Below, piece after piece: positions 53,793-63,100 of a stretch of 64,000 nt of DNA. Numbering within the stretch: the first letter of the stretch is position 1; each line of letters starts with the position of its first letter. This DNA is from Desulfosporosinus acidiphilus SJ4. GTDB taxonomy: Bacteria; Bacillota; Desulfitobacteriia; Desulfitobacteriales; Desulfitobacteriaceae. The position numbers and the translations under genes were made by a program. The notes beneath the pieces were generated by a model. It was not told where the DNA came from. It worked only from the letters and a program-made list of their open reading frames with translations, and searched no databases. Location: contig NC_018068.1 in assembly GCF_000255115.2 (NCBI RefSeq), positions 4,187,977-4,251,976 on the forward strand, written 5' to 3'.

Positions 53793-54284
53793 CTATTCCT
53801 GGTTACAAATCTCGCGAGTATCTTCAATATATAAAAATCTTTGACTTTCAGCCGCATCCATATCATCCAAAAACCGCGATAATGTGGTCATTCCGTTTTT
53901 GCTCATTTTATTGAAGAGAAAATCCGTCCAATCCTTATGAGACCATCCCGCATGAATCGTTGTTATCACCCCAGGATGATCGGAGACTGTCAACATAATT
54001 CCGGCAGCCTCATTGTCTCGAATTTCAGAACTACAAATTCGGTCTGGGGGCATTTTAAGAGATTGCTTGATGAGCGATTCTAAAAGGGGGGCGAGATCCT
54101 GATCATTTGCCTCATGGTAATATTTCCATATCTCTTTTTCATTTAATCTCTGATAATCAACGATTCCGCACTCAGTAATTTCGCAAAAGTACACTCTTTT
54201 ATTTCCTGGTGATACCGAAAGAACTTTACATGTGGCATCTTTACTAACTCGGCTGTATAATGTCCGACCCATCAGACTCTCCAT
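53793..54284 (-). CDS. CpaF/VirB11-type ATPase C-domain without Walker A
   Basis: 163 residues. It aligns with the part of CpaF ATPases that follows the P-loop: R-V-Y-F-C-E-I-T-E-C at the I-E-D position, M-P-P-D-R-I-C-S-S-E-I-R-D-N-E-A-A (Walker B region, P-D-R-I-x-x-x-E-x-R-x-x-E-A) and H-P-G-V-I-T-T-I-H-A (histidine box). There is no Walker A and no N-terminal domain. AGGAG lies 6 nt before the ATG. It could be a decayed fragment, or one half of a split ATPase with the P-loop-bearing piece at 39.6 kb. Confidence 0.6.
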   Translation of the reverse strand: MESLMGRTLYSRVSKDATCKVLSVSPGNKRVYFCEITECGIVDYQRLNEKEIWKYYHEANDQDLAPLLESLIKQSLKMPPDRICSSEIRDNEAAGIMLTVSDHPGVITTIHAGWSHKDWTDFLFNKMSKNGMTTLSRFLDDMDAAESQRFLYIEDTREICNQE

Positions 54285-54330
54285 CGTCTTCTCCTCCTAT
54301 TGATTTTAATACCACTTCAATACTTACTAT

Positions 54331-54930
54331 TTATTTCTTAGCAGGTGCCGGGACCTCGGATTTTTGGCTAGGCAACGTTAAGATTGTGTCAAGCGCCTCA
54401 AGTATCTTTTGAGGATCTGTAACAAGCTGAGTTTTCCCAGAATCGTCGGTATAGACTAGCGTTGGAACTTGTTGCACGTATGTCGTCGGCGGTCCTACTT
54501 GAATGGCTAATGGTAACGAGATTTTGTACTTTTGTTCAAAGGCTTTAGCATCTGCGATCGCCTTGCTTGCATCACTTGTCTTAGAAAACGTACTGACCAA
54601 AACTAGTGGTTTGTGGATACCGACGCCCATTTTTGTTAGTTTATCTTGTATCTGAGGAATTTCTTGCTGACACTTTTCACACCAAGGGGCGAAAAAGAGA
54701 GCTGGTGTTACTTGAGTATTCAGATAAACTTGTTTCGATTCTTCTCCCTGAGTCGAAAGAACGGGGATTAAATGATAATCTGCTTGTCCCGTAACGCCCT
54801 GAACCGGAATCCCAGCCAGCTGACTTGCCGAAGATTGCTTACTGTGCCCAAATAATAGGCTTAAAAGAGTTATGATTAAAACAACTCCTAAAATGATGAG
54901 TAAACTAAGTTTTTTTCTATTGATGTTCAT
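54331..54930 (-). CDS. membrane-anchored thioredoxin-like protein
   Basis: 199 residues. One N-terminal membrane segment (about 8-27), then a thioredoxin fold with the redox motif F-F-A-P-W-C-E-K-C-Q-Q-E near residue 85 and the cis-proline segment Q-V-P-T-L-V-Y. Likely extracytoplasmic and able to form or reduce disulphides in secreted pilus or transfer proteins. Start ATG 54930 chosen on spacing from AGGAGAG. Confidence 0.8.
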   Translation of the reverse strand: MNINRKKLSLLIILGVVLIITLLSLLFGHSKQSSASQLAGIPVQGVTGQADYHLIPVLSTQGEESKQVYLNTQVTPALFFAPWCEKCQQEIPQIQDKLTKMGVGIHKPLVLVSTFSKTSDASKAIADAKAFEQKYKISLPLAIQVGPPTTYVQQVPTLVYTDDSGKTQLVTDPQKILEALDTILTLPSQKSEVPAPAKK

Positions 54931-54963
54931 GAACATCTCTCCTATCCTTTATTAAAATTTGGT

Positions 54964-55425
54964 CTAGGTTAAGACAAGATTTAATAACCAATTAAAGATC
55001 TGATCGCCTCCAAAGAATGCGATACATGCACCAAAACTAAGATATGGTCCAAAGGGGATCTGTTCCCTTAGGTTTGCTCGTCGCGCTAATACCATCGCTA
55101 CGCCTACGATACTCCCCATGAGGCTTGCTACAAAAATGGCTAATACAATCTTCGGATACCCGAGCCAAACCCCTAGAGCAGCCAGATATTTAGCATCCCC
55201 GTACCCCATTCCTTGGGGACGGACCTTAGAAATAATGTAAAATACTCCTCCCACCCCGAGGGCTGAAATGAGGTTGTTCGACCAAGTTGGGCTGTGATGG
55301 ATGAAGGTATTTAGGAAGCCAATCCCCAGAAACGGCAGGACTAAGGCGTCTGGTAAGCGCATGGTGAAAAAATCTATGACACCAAGCGCCACCAAAAAAA
55401 CGATAAATATCAGATTCCAAAACAA
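54964..55425 (-). CDS. A24 prepilin peptidase (TadV/CpaA type)
   Basis: 153-residue membrane aspartyl protease, the short form without the methylase domain. The two catalytic aspartates are D18 (L-G-V-I-D-F-F) and D77 in G-M-G-Y-G-D-A-K. Typical G-P-Y-L-S-F-G-A follows near 128. It would process the TadE-like and Flp-like proteins encoded further right. It lies between CpaB-like and thioredoxin genes, so part of the pilus operon. Confidence 0.88.
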   Translation of the reverse strand: MFWNLIFIVFLVALGVIDFFTMRLPDALVLPFLGIGFLNTFIHHSPTWSNNLISALGVGGVFYIISKVRPQGMGYGDAKYLAALGVWLGYPKIVLAIFVASLMGSIVGVAMVLARRANLREQIPFGPYLSFGACIAFFGGDQIFNWLLNLVLT

Positions 55426-55447
55426 TTTTTTTGCCCCTTCCTATGGT

Positions 55448-56398
55448 TTACTGACTTGGATTGCTTGGATTTCCCGCACCAAAGATTGGTGGATTGTAGG
55501 CATTTGTTCCAGCCCCATCTTGTGATTGTGGTGGGACGCTCTGGGTAGGTGGTGTCGTAGCTCTAGCCCCAGGGGATACGTTATTTTGGTTTACAGGAGG
55601 TGTCTTAACGCTTGGAGGTACTGAAGTCACGCTAGTGCCTAAATTCGAAGGGATTGAGGAAGTTACCGGGTTTTGAACCGATGAGTTGTTTCCTACATTG
55701 ATGGGATTATGCGTTAATGGTGTTGCAAAGGGGTCTCTTACAAGGACCACTTTCCCGGCGGAAGCTTGTACTAAGCTCGAAGCCAGATTTCCAGGAACGG
55801 CTAATTCTACAGCTGCAGGGACACTAGAACTGTTGCTCCCTGTTTGTCCTTTCGTATGTTGTGCCGACCCGTTGACAACATCAACAACGCGAACCCCCTT
55901 GAATTCAGGCAACGACTGCATTGACTGAGTCGCCGCATTCTTATTAGGATCATACTGAACTATAGCGTCAACCAGATCACCAGGAGTCACTAAACCAGAG
56001 GTTATGAGATTTACCCCCATCCATACACCGACTTCACCCGCATATAAACCGTCCCGTTGAGGGTCCTTGGCCACCAGACTCTTTACAAGAGGCGTTCCGG
56101 CCTTAACTGGGAGGGCTAAGGCCAAACCTTTTGCATCATTATCGGACGTGAGAATATTGGGAGGAGCTGCTCCTTTAATTTGGATATCTTTTAGGTCATT
56201 TTTTTGCAGGATCGTTCCAGCCTGCAGGTCTGTGGCAACTGTCACGATGGTTGTCTGCTTTCCGCTGCTGATAAACCCTGTCAGGTTATTTAAAAGAAAT
56301 GCTCCAACACCCACAAATAGTGTTAGCGCTAGGAGCTTTTTTCGGGATTCCCGAGTTACCGTCATCCCTTTAGATAAGAAATCCATAAGCTTCAAATA
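55448..56398 (-). CDS. CpaB/RcpC-like SAF-domain pilus assembly protein
   Basis: 316 residues. One N-terminal membrane segment (about 22-40), an SAF domain (V-A-T-D-L-Q-A-G-T-I-L-Q-K-N-D-L and L-P-V-K-A-G-T-P-L-V), an RcpC-type middle region (V-T-P-G-D-L-V-D-A-I-V) and a Pro/Asn/Ser-rich tail from about 230. CpaB/RcpC is a Tad pilus periplasmic or wall-spanning part. The start is taken as TTG 56398 after AGGAAGGTGG in the stem of leader motif copy 6; ATG 56389 is the alternative. Confidence 0.75.
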   Translation of the reverse strand, partial: YLKLMDFLSKGMTVTRESRKKLLALTLFVGVGAFLLNNLTGFISSGKQTTIVTVATDLQAGTILQKNDLKDIQIKGAAPPNILTSDNDAKGLALALPVKAGTPLVKSLVAKDPQRDGLYAGEVGVWMGVNLITSGLVTPGDLVDAIVQYDPNKNAATQSMQSLPEFKGVRVVDVVNGSAQHTKGQTGSNSSSVPAAVELAVPGNLASSLVQASAGKVVLVRDPFATPLTHNPINVGNNSSVQNPVTSSIPSNLGTSVTSVPPSVKTPPVNQNNVSPGARATTPPTQSVPPQSQDGAGTNAYNPPIFGAGNPSNPSQ

Positions 56399-56403
56399 AA
56401 AAA

Positions 56404-56456
56404 CCACCTTCCTATTTTGTTCTTCTCCTCAATAGGTAGGTGGCAAATCCATGACA
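56404..56456 (-). promoter_or_regulatory. conserved leader motif and hairpin, copy 6
   Basis: Minus strand TGTCATGGATTTGCCACC, then CCACCT-A-CCTATT / AATAGG-A-AGGTGG, a 12-bp stem with one A-A mismatch and a longer loop, then TTTTTTATTTG. The AGGAAGGTGG Shine-Dalgarno is in the 3' arm. Confidence 0.75.
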
Positions 56457-56526
56457 ATATATTTATTACACGATATTGGTTGCTTTGAAACTTAACCCCG
56501 TAATGGCTTTACTTTGCCGGATCATT

Positions 56527-57465
56527 TTATTCACAGACAACATTGTCGCAAATCATAATTTGTCGCTTGTTTCTCCATCGTGCCATTTTTCGAACGGCCT
56601 TAGCGAGTTCATCCGGGTGAGACATTACATAGCGTGCCGTGGTTGTAATATTGGGCATCCCATTCTTTTTGAGATGGCCTGCTACTAAAGCAACGTCTGT
56701 AAGCTTCATACCACTGTTAAGCAGATCTGAGCAATAGGTGTGTCTAAGAGTATGATATGTGAAATAAAAACCGGCTTCATCACGTAATTTTTCAACGATT
56801 TTCTGAACTGCACGTGTTGACAGTTTCTGTTGATGGCGTTGAGAGATAAATAGATACTCATTCGAATTAATTCGCCCAGAAAGATATTCTTTGAGAGTTT
56901 GTACTAAATCGGGAGCTATTGGTACTGTTCTAAATTTAAATCCCTTCCCTACGCGAACATAAATTTCCCCGCCTCTTTTTTTTAGATGTAAATCTGAAAT
57001 TTTGAGATTGGTTACTTCAGAAACCCGAAGACCAGCACTAAGGCCAATTTCAATTAAAACTTGCGTTTTAAGATCTTTATTTTTTAAAATAGACCTTAAA
57101 TTGTCAACATAATGCTCACTTAAACTTTTTGGAGCTAATAGAGGTTCTTCAATGTACTGAACCTTAGCGGCCGGATTACTACTAATATGCCCTTCTTCTT
57201 TAGCCCATCTGCAATAAATACGAATAACTTGCAAGGATTTATTAATGCTTGATGGCTTTTTCCCGGATATAACTGCTAAGTAATTCCTGTAATCTCGGAC
57301 CAAACCGGCTGTTATCGTTTCAGGGCCATTAAATTTTATTTCTCTCTCAAAAATCCATTTAATAAATTGTTTTATAATACGCAAATACATTTTTGATGTT
57401 TTAAAGTTATAGCCTTGATACTCATCCATCCATGTTTCAAATTCATCCCATTGTTCATATTGCAC
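56527..57465 (-). CDS. tyrosine site-specific recombinase, candidate invertase
   Basis: 312-residue XerC/D-type recombinase. N-terminal SAM-like core-binding domain, then the catalytic domain with R in G-L-S-A-G-L-R-V-S-E, H-x-x-R in Y-H-T-L-R-H-T-Y, the G-H-L-K-K-N-G position and the nucleophile in T-T-A-R-Y-V-M. All catalytic residues are present. It lies beside two silent 3' cassettes of the surface protein and not at an element end, so a shufflon-type invertase (Rci-like) role is inferred. Element integrase is the alternative. Confidence 0.85.
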   Translation of the reverse strand: MQYEQWDEFETWMDEYQGYNFKTSKMYLRIIKQFIKWIFEREIKFNGPETITAGLVRDYRNYLAVISGKKPSSINKSLQVIRIYCRWAKEEGHISSNPAAKVQYIEEPLLAPKSLSEHYVDNLRSILKNKDLKTQVLIEIGLSAGLRVSEVTNLKISDLHLKKRGGEIYVRVGKGFKFRTVPIAPDLVQTLKEYLSGRINSNEYLFISQRHQQKLSTRAVQKIVEKLRDEAGFYFTYHTLRHTYCSDLLNSGMKLTDVALVAGHLKKNGMPNITTTARYVMSHPDELAKAVRKMARWRNKRQIMICDNVVCE

Positions 57466-57495
57466 TTCGATACCTCTTTAAATCCTGATCTAACT

Positions 57496-57714
57496 TTATT
57501 TTTTTCTCTTATGACTTGGGATGTATTCTAAAACATCAGATACAGTACAGTTAAGAACTTCGCAAATTAAGTCTAGATGATCCAGGTTGATTCGTTCTGC
57601 AAGTTCGTGATAATAATCTCCGATCGTGCTCGGGCGAATTCCAGTTTTTCTTGCTAGATCAGCTTGTGTTAATCTTCTTTCTCCTAATAATCGAGATAAA
57701 TGAATTTTAATCAT
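57496..57714 (-). CDS. XRE-family HTH regulator
   Basis: 72 residues, a single Cro/C1-type helix-turn-helix (R-R-L-T-Q-A-D-L-A-R-K-T-G-I-R-P-S-T-I) with the usual C-terminal L-x-x-I-C-E-V-L-N-C-T-V-S-D-V-L. It lies 30 bp upstream of the recombinase on the same strand, so it probably controls recombinase expression. Confidence 0.88.
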   Translation of the reverse strand: MIKIHLSRLLGERRLTQADLARKTGIRPSTIGDYYHELAERINLDHLDLICEVLNCTVSDVLEYIPSHKRKK

Positions 57715-57849
57715 GTTAGAAACAATCCCTCCACTCCACTCAAATTCGGGGGAATTGTATCATTATTGGTTAATTTGCATTTTGATTTGTGATATTATCA
57801 CGAATTTAGTTATTTTTTATATTAAAAATTATTACCGATAAGCTCTTAT

Positions 57850-57868
57850 TCCGATTCATATGCGAACC
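57850..57868 (+). repeat. cassette-joining site, silent cassette 1
   Basis: CCGATTCATATGCGAACCC. Homology to the expressed gene begins here and is lost to the left. In frame with the cassette it encodes D-S-Y-A-N-P. Confidence 0.6.
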
Positions 57869-57885
57869 CTATTCCAGGGGCTACA

Positions 57886-58890
57886 GTGACCGTTTCTGGA
57901 GGCTTTGGAGCGAGCGCAAGTGGGACTACAAACAGTAATGGCTATTACAATGTTTCGATTAAACCATCGAACGTTGGTGGCCCATTTCCTCTTAGTTTTG
58001 CCGTAACGAGCAGTTATGGGAACTTTAATACGATCCAAAATAGCATCACAGTAACAACTCCCATCGCCGTTCCTGTGCAAGATGTACTTCAGGGAGTAAC
58101 GATTTCCGGCCAAACGGGGACCATGCCCAATATGGCAATCGCTAATCCGAACGGTATGGGTGCCGGCAGGAGTATGTCTTTGCAATACTGGACCGGTGGC
58201 GGATCTACTCTATTCCTTAAACCACAAACCGGTTATTATGATGGTATTGATACATGGACATATTATACAGACCCTAATTTAACGCCGAGTAATATAAAAT
58301 CGGGCGTGAGTATTTTTGGGGTTACGGGAACCTACAGCGGAGGAACATCAACTCATGGTTCACAATCTTGGACCACACCAGGAACATATTATTGGACTGT
58401 TCCTGATGGTGTTAATTCTTTGACTGCGGCTATTACCGGCGCCGGAGGAGGAAGCTCCGGGGGGGCTACTACTGGTAGTCAAGTTGCATATGGCGGTGGC
58501 GGTGGAAGTGGGGGGACTTATATAGGCCCCGTGCCTGTAACACCAGGTCAGATTATCGTCATTGTTGTTGGTACTGGAGGAATAAGTAAAAGTGGAAATA
58601 CATTAGTTTATAGTCCTGGTGTTTTTGGTGCTCAAGGAAGTAACGGCGGCGACAGCTCTGTTGCTGGTGTTGTTGGGCATGGGGGCACTGCAGGAACTCC
58701 GGGAATGTTCGCCAGCGGATGGTTTCCGGATAATGGGAGTGGTGGAGTCGGTGGAGCCGGTGGTGGGTACGGATCAAATGGCCTAAATGGTTCCAATATG
58801 GGAGTAGGAGGGCAATCCACTTTCCAAGGGCTTGGATACGGAGGCTCTGGTTATAATGGAGGAAACGGTAAAGTCACAATTCAATGGTAG
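57886..58890 (+). CDS. silent 3' cassette 1 of the tip protein (glycine-rich tip)
   Basis: Open frame of 334 codons with no promoter or ribosome-binding site in front. The frame is open leftward to the joining site at 57850. It encodes an Ig-like end, a D-V-L-Q-G-V-T-I-x-G-Q-T-G-T-M-P-N module, a G-Y-Y-D-G-x-D-T-W-T-Y-Y tail-fibre-like module, then a glycine-rich tip ending V-T-I-Q-W. These match residues 693-1044 of the expressed minus-strand gene in order, with about three-quarters DNA identity in the first part. It faces the expressed gene, so inversion at the shared site would fuse it in frame. Confidence 0.75.
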   Translation: MTVSGGFGASASGTTNSNGYYNVSIKPSNVGGPFPLSFAVTSSYGNFNTIQNSITVTTPIAVPVQDVLQGVTISGQTGTMPNMAIANPNGMGAGRSMSLQYWTGGGSTLFLKPQTGYYDGIDTWTYYTDPNLTPSNIKSGVSIFGVTGTYSGGTSTHGSQSWTTPGTYYWTVPDGVNSLTAAITGAGGGSSGGATTGSQVAYGGGGGSGGTYIGPVPVTPGQIIVIVVGTGGISKSGNTLVYSPGVFGAQGSNGGDSSVAGVVGHGGTAGTPGMFASGWFPDNGSGGVGGAGGGYGSNGLNGSNMGVGGQSTFQGLGYGGSGYNGGNGKVTIQW

Positions 58891-58958
58891 TGTTGTATAG
58901 AGACGATTTGCAAAACCCTATTCTACATCATCAAAGAAATTTCTCAGTAATTCTATTA

Positions 58959-59001
58959 GGTAAAAAGAAAGGGCTGCTCAGTTTCTGAGACAGCTCTTAC
59001 C
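58959..59001 (+). terminator. hairpin after silent cassette 1
   Basis: GGTAA...GGGCTG-x-TCAG / CTGA-x-CAGCTC...TTACC stem with CTTTT following. It shares the GGCTGTCTCAG core with the hairpin after cassette 2, so each cassette carries its own end signal. Confidence 0.65.
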
Positions 59002-59097
59002 TTTTATAATCGCCTATTTGATAGTTTATCGCTAACGTTTCACCGTTCACACAGCACAATATGGACCGTCTCAAATCAAGTACATTACCCGCAAAAT

Positions 59098-59450
59098 GGT
59101 ACAGTTACCGATTCGTATGCGAACCCCATAAAAGGGGCTACAGTTACCGTTTCCGGGGGCTATGGTGCTAACGTGTCGGGGACAACAAACGGCAATGGAT
59201 ACTACAATTTAGCTATCACTCCAACGAATATAGGAGGACCTTTTTCCCTTACTTTCGCAGTGACAAGCAGTAATGGAAATTTTAACACGATTCAAGGTAG
59301 CATAACCGTAACGAACCCGATTGCCGTTCCCGTTCAAGACGTTCTTCAAGGAGTAACAATCGCGGGGCAGACAGGCACAATGCCAAATATGTCAACAGCT
59401 AATCCTAATGGCATGGGAGTTGGCAGAAGTCAGGCCCTCACATGGTGGAC
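59098..59450 (+). repeat. 353-bp perfect inverted repeat arm A
   Basis: Identical base for base to the reverse complement of 60822-61174. It covers the joining site, the Ig-like end and most of the D-V-L-Q-G-V module, then diverges to about 80 percent. Frame is conserved. Confidence 0.9.
59108..59126 (+). repeat. cassette-joining site, silent cassette 2
   Basis: CCGATTCGTATGCGAACCC, identical to the copy in the expressed gene and one base different from that of cassette 1. Confidence 0.65.
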
Positions 59451-59997
59451 GGGCGGTGGCTCGACGATATTCCTTAAGCCGCAGCAGGGCTATTATGATG
59501 GAAATGATACTTGGACATATTATAATGATCCGAACCTGGCACCTGGGAATATTAAAAATGGAGTCAGTATTTTAGGAGTTACTGGAACAGCACAGACATT
59601 GACAATTAATGCCGGAGATGCGATTGCGTCAGAGTCAACCACGGTACAGCAAAATACCTCTAGCAATTGGGTACAATATCAAAATATGGGGTTTAGGATA
59701 AATACACCGGGGACATATAGATTAAAGTTTGACATATATGGACCTAGTGGTGGAACTAGTGCATACGGTCAGGTACGAGTAAACGGCACAACTGTAGGAA
59801 CAACCTTTAAATATGTCTGTTCTTACCCTCCAAGTGTTTGGGAAACCATGCAAGAGGATATAACCCTCAATGCCGGAGATTATGTGACACTATGGTTTTA
59901 TGCGGACCCATATGTTGGATACCCCAATTCCGAAGTCCGTAATTTCTCTCTATGTTATGGAGTAGCCAATGCCTCTAGCTTAGGTTCTTGGCAATAG
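59173..59997 (+). CDS. silent 3' cassette 2 of the tip protein (different tip fold)
   Basis: 274 codons in the plus direction, without promoter or ribosome-binding site. The frame is open upstream through the joining site. The first 93 codons after 59173 are identical in DNA to the expressed gene. After the G-V-S-I-L-G-V-T-G-T module it differs completely: instead of a glycine-rich tip it has a beta-rich domain (I-N-T-P-G-T-Y-R-L-K-F-D-I-Y, V-R-V-N-G-T-T-V-G) with two cysteines. That looks like a jelly-roll or carbohydrate-binding head. An inversion between 59108 and 61164 would swap it for the present tip. Confidence 0.75.
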   Translation: MSGTTNGNGYYNLAITPTNIGGPFSLTFAVTSSNGNFNTIQGSITVTNPIAVPVQDVLQGVTIAGQTGTMPNMSTANPNGMGVGRSQALTWWTGGGSTIFLKPQQGYYDGNDTWTYYNDPNLAPGNIKNGVSILGVTGTAQTLTINAGDAIASESTTVQQNTSSNWVQYQNMGFRINTPGTYRLKFDIYGPSGGTSAYGQVRVNGTTVGTTFKYVCSYPPSVWETMQEDITLNAGDYVTLWFYADPYVGYPNSEVRNFSLCYGVANASSLGSWQ

Positions 59998-60006
59998 TAT
60001 AAAGGG

Positions 60007-60056
60007 ATAAATGATGAGGGCTGTCTCAGAACATTGAGACGGCCCTCATCATTTAT
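60007..60056. terminator. bidirectional terminator between cassette 2 and the expressed gene
   Basis: ATAAATGATGAGGGC-x-GTCTC / GAGAC-x-GCCCTCATCATTTAT, a 21-bp stem with one mismatch. It serves the plus-strand cassette and the minus-strand expressed gene, which ends 48 nt away. Confidence 0.85.
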
Positions 60057-60103
60057 CTAATCCTCCTCAAAGAAAATCTAACCATGGATTCCTGCTCTTT
60101 TCT

Positions 60104-63100
60104 TTACCATGTTATTATTACCTCACCTGATGTACCGTTACTGCCACTTGTCCAATCATTCATCCAAGTGCTATAACCACCTCCAGTACCACCATGACCA
60201 TAAGTGCTTAGAGCCGTTCCACCAACACCGCCACTAAGGTTTCCTGAACCGGACTGACCTGTACTTCCTGCACTACCTGAACCTCCAAAAGTACCGCCTC
60301 CAGAACCGCCTGTCCCACCGGAGCTAGTATCGAGACCGCCTGTACCCCCACCGGCGACATAACTTCCGAATGATGATTGCGTACCATTTCCTCCGTTGGA
60401 GGGTGTGTACGTAAAGAGGCCCGGTATACCAACACCAGAACCGCCAACACCACCACTGCCAACGGTAATTGGATAGTATTGACCTGACGACACTGGGATA
60501 GTATCCATATATATCCCACCGGCACCGCCTCCGCCTCCTGCCGTGCTGCCCTGGGAGCCGCCCCCGCCTCCGCCGCCTCCAACTACGATAACTGTGACTT
60601 GATTAACACCTGCTGGAACAGTAAATCCGTATGATCCGGGAGTTGTAAAGCCTTGTTTGCCATGTGGGGAAGATCCTGTATAAGAACCGGTAACACCGAA
60701 AACAGAAATACCCGATCGAATATTACTGGGGACCAAATTCGGATCATTATAATATGTCCAAGTATCATTTCCGTCATAATAGCCCTGCTGCGGTTTAAAG
60801 AATATCGTCGAACCTCCACCTGTCCACCATGTGAGGGCCTGACTTCTGCCAACTCCCATGCCATTAGGATTAGCTGTTGACATATTTGGCATTGTGCCTG
60901 TCTGCCCCGCGATTGTTACTCCTTGAAGAACGTCTTGAACGGGAACGGCAATCGGGTTCGTTACGGTTATGCTACCTTGAATCGTGTTAAAATTTCCATT
61001 ACTGCTTGTCACTGCGAAAGTAAGGGAAAAAGGTCCTCCTATATTCGTTGGAGTGATAGCTAAATTGTAGTATCCATTGCCGTTTGTTGTCCCCGACACG
61101 TTAGCACCATAGCCCCCGGAAACGGTAACTGTAGCCCCTTTTATGGGGTTCGCATACGAATCGGTAACTGTACCTGAGACAATGGGTAAGGGTACCGGAT
61201 TACTAGCTGTCCACACTTGTGTCGTGGACGGCGAGACCATGGCAATGACCTGTGCCGGAGCCCCTGGAGTAACTGTTATTCCGACTGTTCCGACAACATT
61301 ATCATATCCGGATAAGGTTGCTTTTAATGTTTGAAGCCCAGCTGTTGTTAAGGTGGAAACTCCAACGGTAACATTCCCTTGAGAATCCGTTACTGCCGAG
61401 GTTGGAGTCAGAACCGAATTGCCTTGGGGACTCTCAGAAAACTGAATTGTCTTACCTTGAACAGGATTCCCATTGGAGTCTTTGAGTGTGAACGTTACAT
61501 TTCCAACAGCTTGTCCGGCCTTTATGCTATATTGGCTTTGACTTGGGGTAAGTGTGTAAGCAGCTGTGCTAAGCACCTGAACTCCAAGGCTTCCTCCTAC
61601 TAGCGAATTCCCTGATCCGTCCGTCATGGATAACGTCTGCAATCCGGGTACCTGAAATGTAATTTCAGCCTGAAAGTTCCCTGTGGATGCAGTCGTCACC
61701 GTTACGGGCGATGGCAATGAAGTTGACGTCACTTTAATAGTGGTTCCAACTGCCACTGGATTCCCATAGCTATCAAGGACTGTCGCGGATAACGCCATAT
61801 TGGATCCCTGATTGACGGGAGAGGGTGCTCCGGCAAGACTCGAAACTTTATAGGGTGCCCCAGGGCTTACTGTGAGACTTGCCGTCAAGGAAGTAACCGG
61901 CCCAGCTGCCTGGGCATAAAATTCTTGGTTTCCAGCCACTGTTATCGTGGCCGTTGCACTAAAATCGCCATTGGCATCCGTCGTCACGGTGGGCAACGAA
62001 TCCGTTGCGTCCGTTTCTGATAAGATGGTCACGTTCGTGGTAGCAGCCGGACTTCCATAAGGTCCCGTGACTCTGCCAGAAAAGGTCACCGATCCTCCCG
62101 CTGTAACCGTACTCTTAGAAATTTGGAAATTGATTGCTTTTTGATTACCGGCAATAACATTTAATGATTGAGTCGTTGAGGCACTGCCCGAAGAGGCAGT
62201 AATGGTGAAACTGCCGCCCAGTAAAGATGTAACGCCATTGGGAACTTGTGAGTAAAAATTACCGCCGGTTGTCGTGACGATGGTCGTTGGTATATCGGCG
62301 CTGTCTGAGGACGATAGTTGAACCTGAGTTCCATCAACAACGGGGTTCCCAAATTGATCTAATGCGGTGCCAATGATTTGTAGACTCTGACCAACCTGAA
62401 TCGTGTTTGGCAGCTGTAAGGTTATCGTACTTGGGGCATTCGGTATGACTGTTAGCGTTGCGTTCGCTATGGCAATCCCACAAGTCCCTCCAACCGTTAT
62501 CGTTCCGGGTTGGGTGAATGTCACAGAGGTTGAGAACTGACCATTCGCATCGGTCGTAATATTGTGAGCAATGCCTCCTCCAGATATTAAGACCTGCGTG
62601 CCACTGGGCGCTGGGCTGGAACCGTACAAGACAGTTCCTGATACTCCCACGGGATCATTGACCATGACCGAGGATTTATCCACCTGCAGAGTCATACTCG
62701 TGGCTATATTCACCGGAGCTGAGCCCGAATCGGATCCTCCTGATGCGGTTCCACCCTGGGTTCCGCTAAACTCAGTGGATACGGATGCAACGCATCCGGA
62801 ATTATCACCGGTTGCACCAGGAATATACTGGCTCTGCTCACTGGGTACGCTGACTTCATAATATTTGTGCCAAATGATCGCCTTTGTTGAGGGAGCGTAG
62901 AGATCAAAGTCATACCCTACCGTTAAGCTCAATCCGGTACTTCCCATAGCCTGACGATTGGTTGTAGTATTCAGATATACTTTGTTCGGATCTAATAGGT
63001 TTTTCTGTAGATACGATGTCAGCTGATTTTGAGCATTCGTGGTTAGACAACCATTGGCCACCAGGCTGCGATCAACAATTTCACCAGCGTGCGTCAAGGT

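Noticed and set aside
56527-57465. Recombinase as the integrase marking the end of the element
   Set aside because: Pilus genes with the same leader motif lie on both sides of it, and no attachment repeats were seen; kept only as an alternative.
57886-58890. Ordinary plus-strand gene for a secreted protein
   Set aside because: No promoter, ribosome-binding site or signal sequence; it begins mid-domain exactly where it becomes homologous to the expressed gene.
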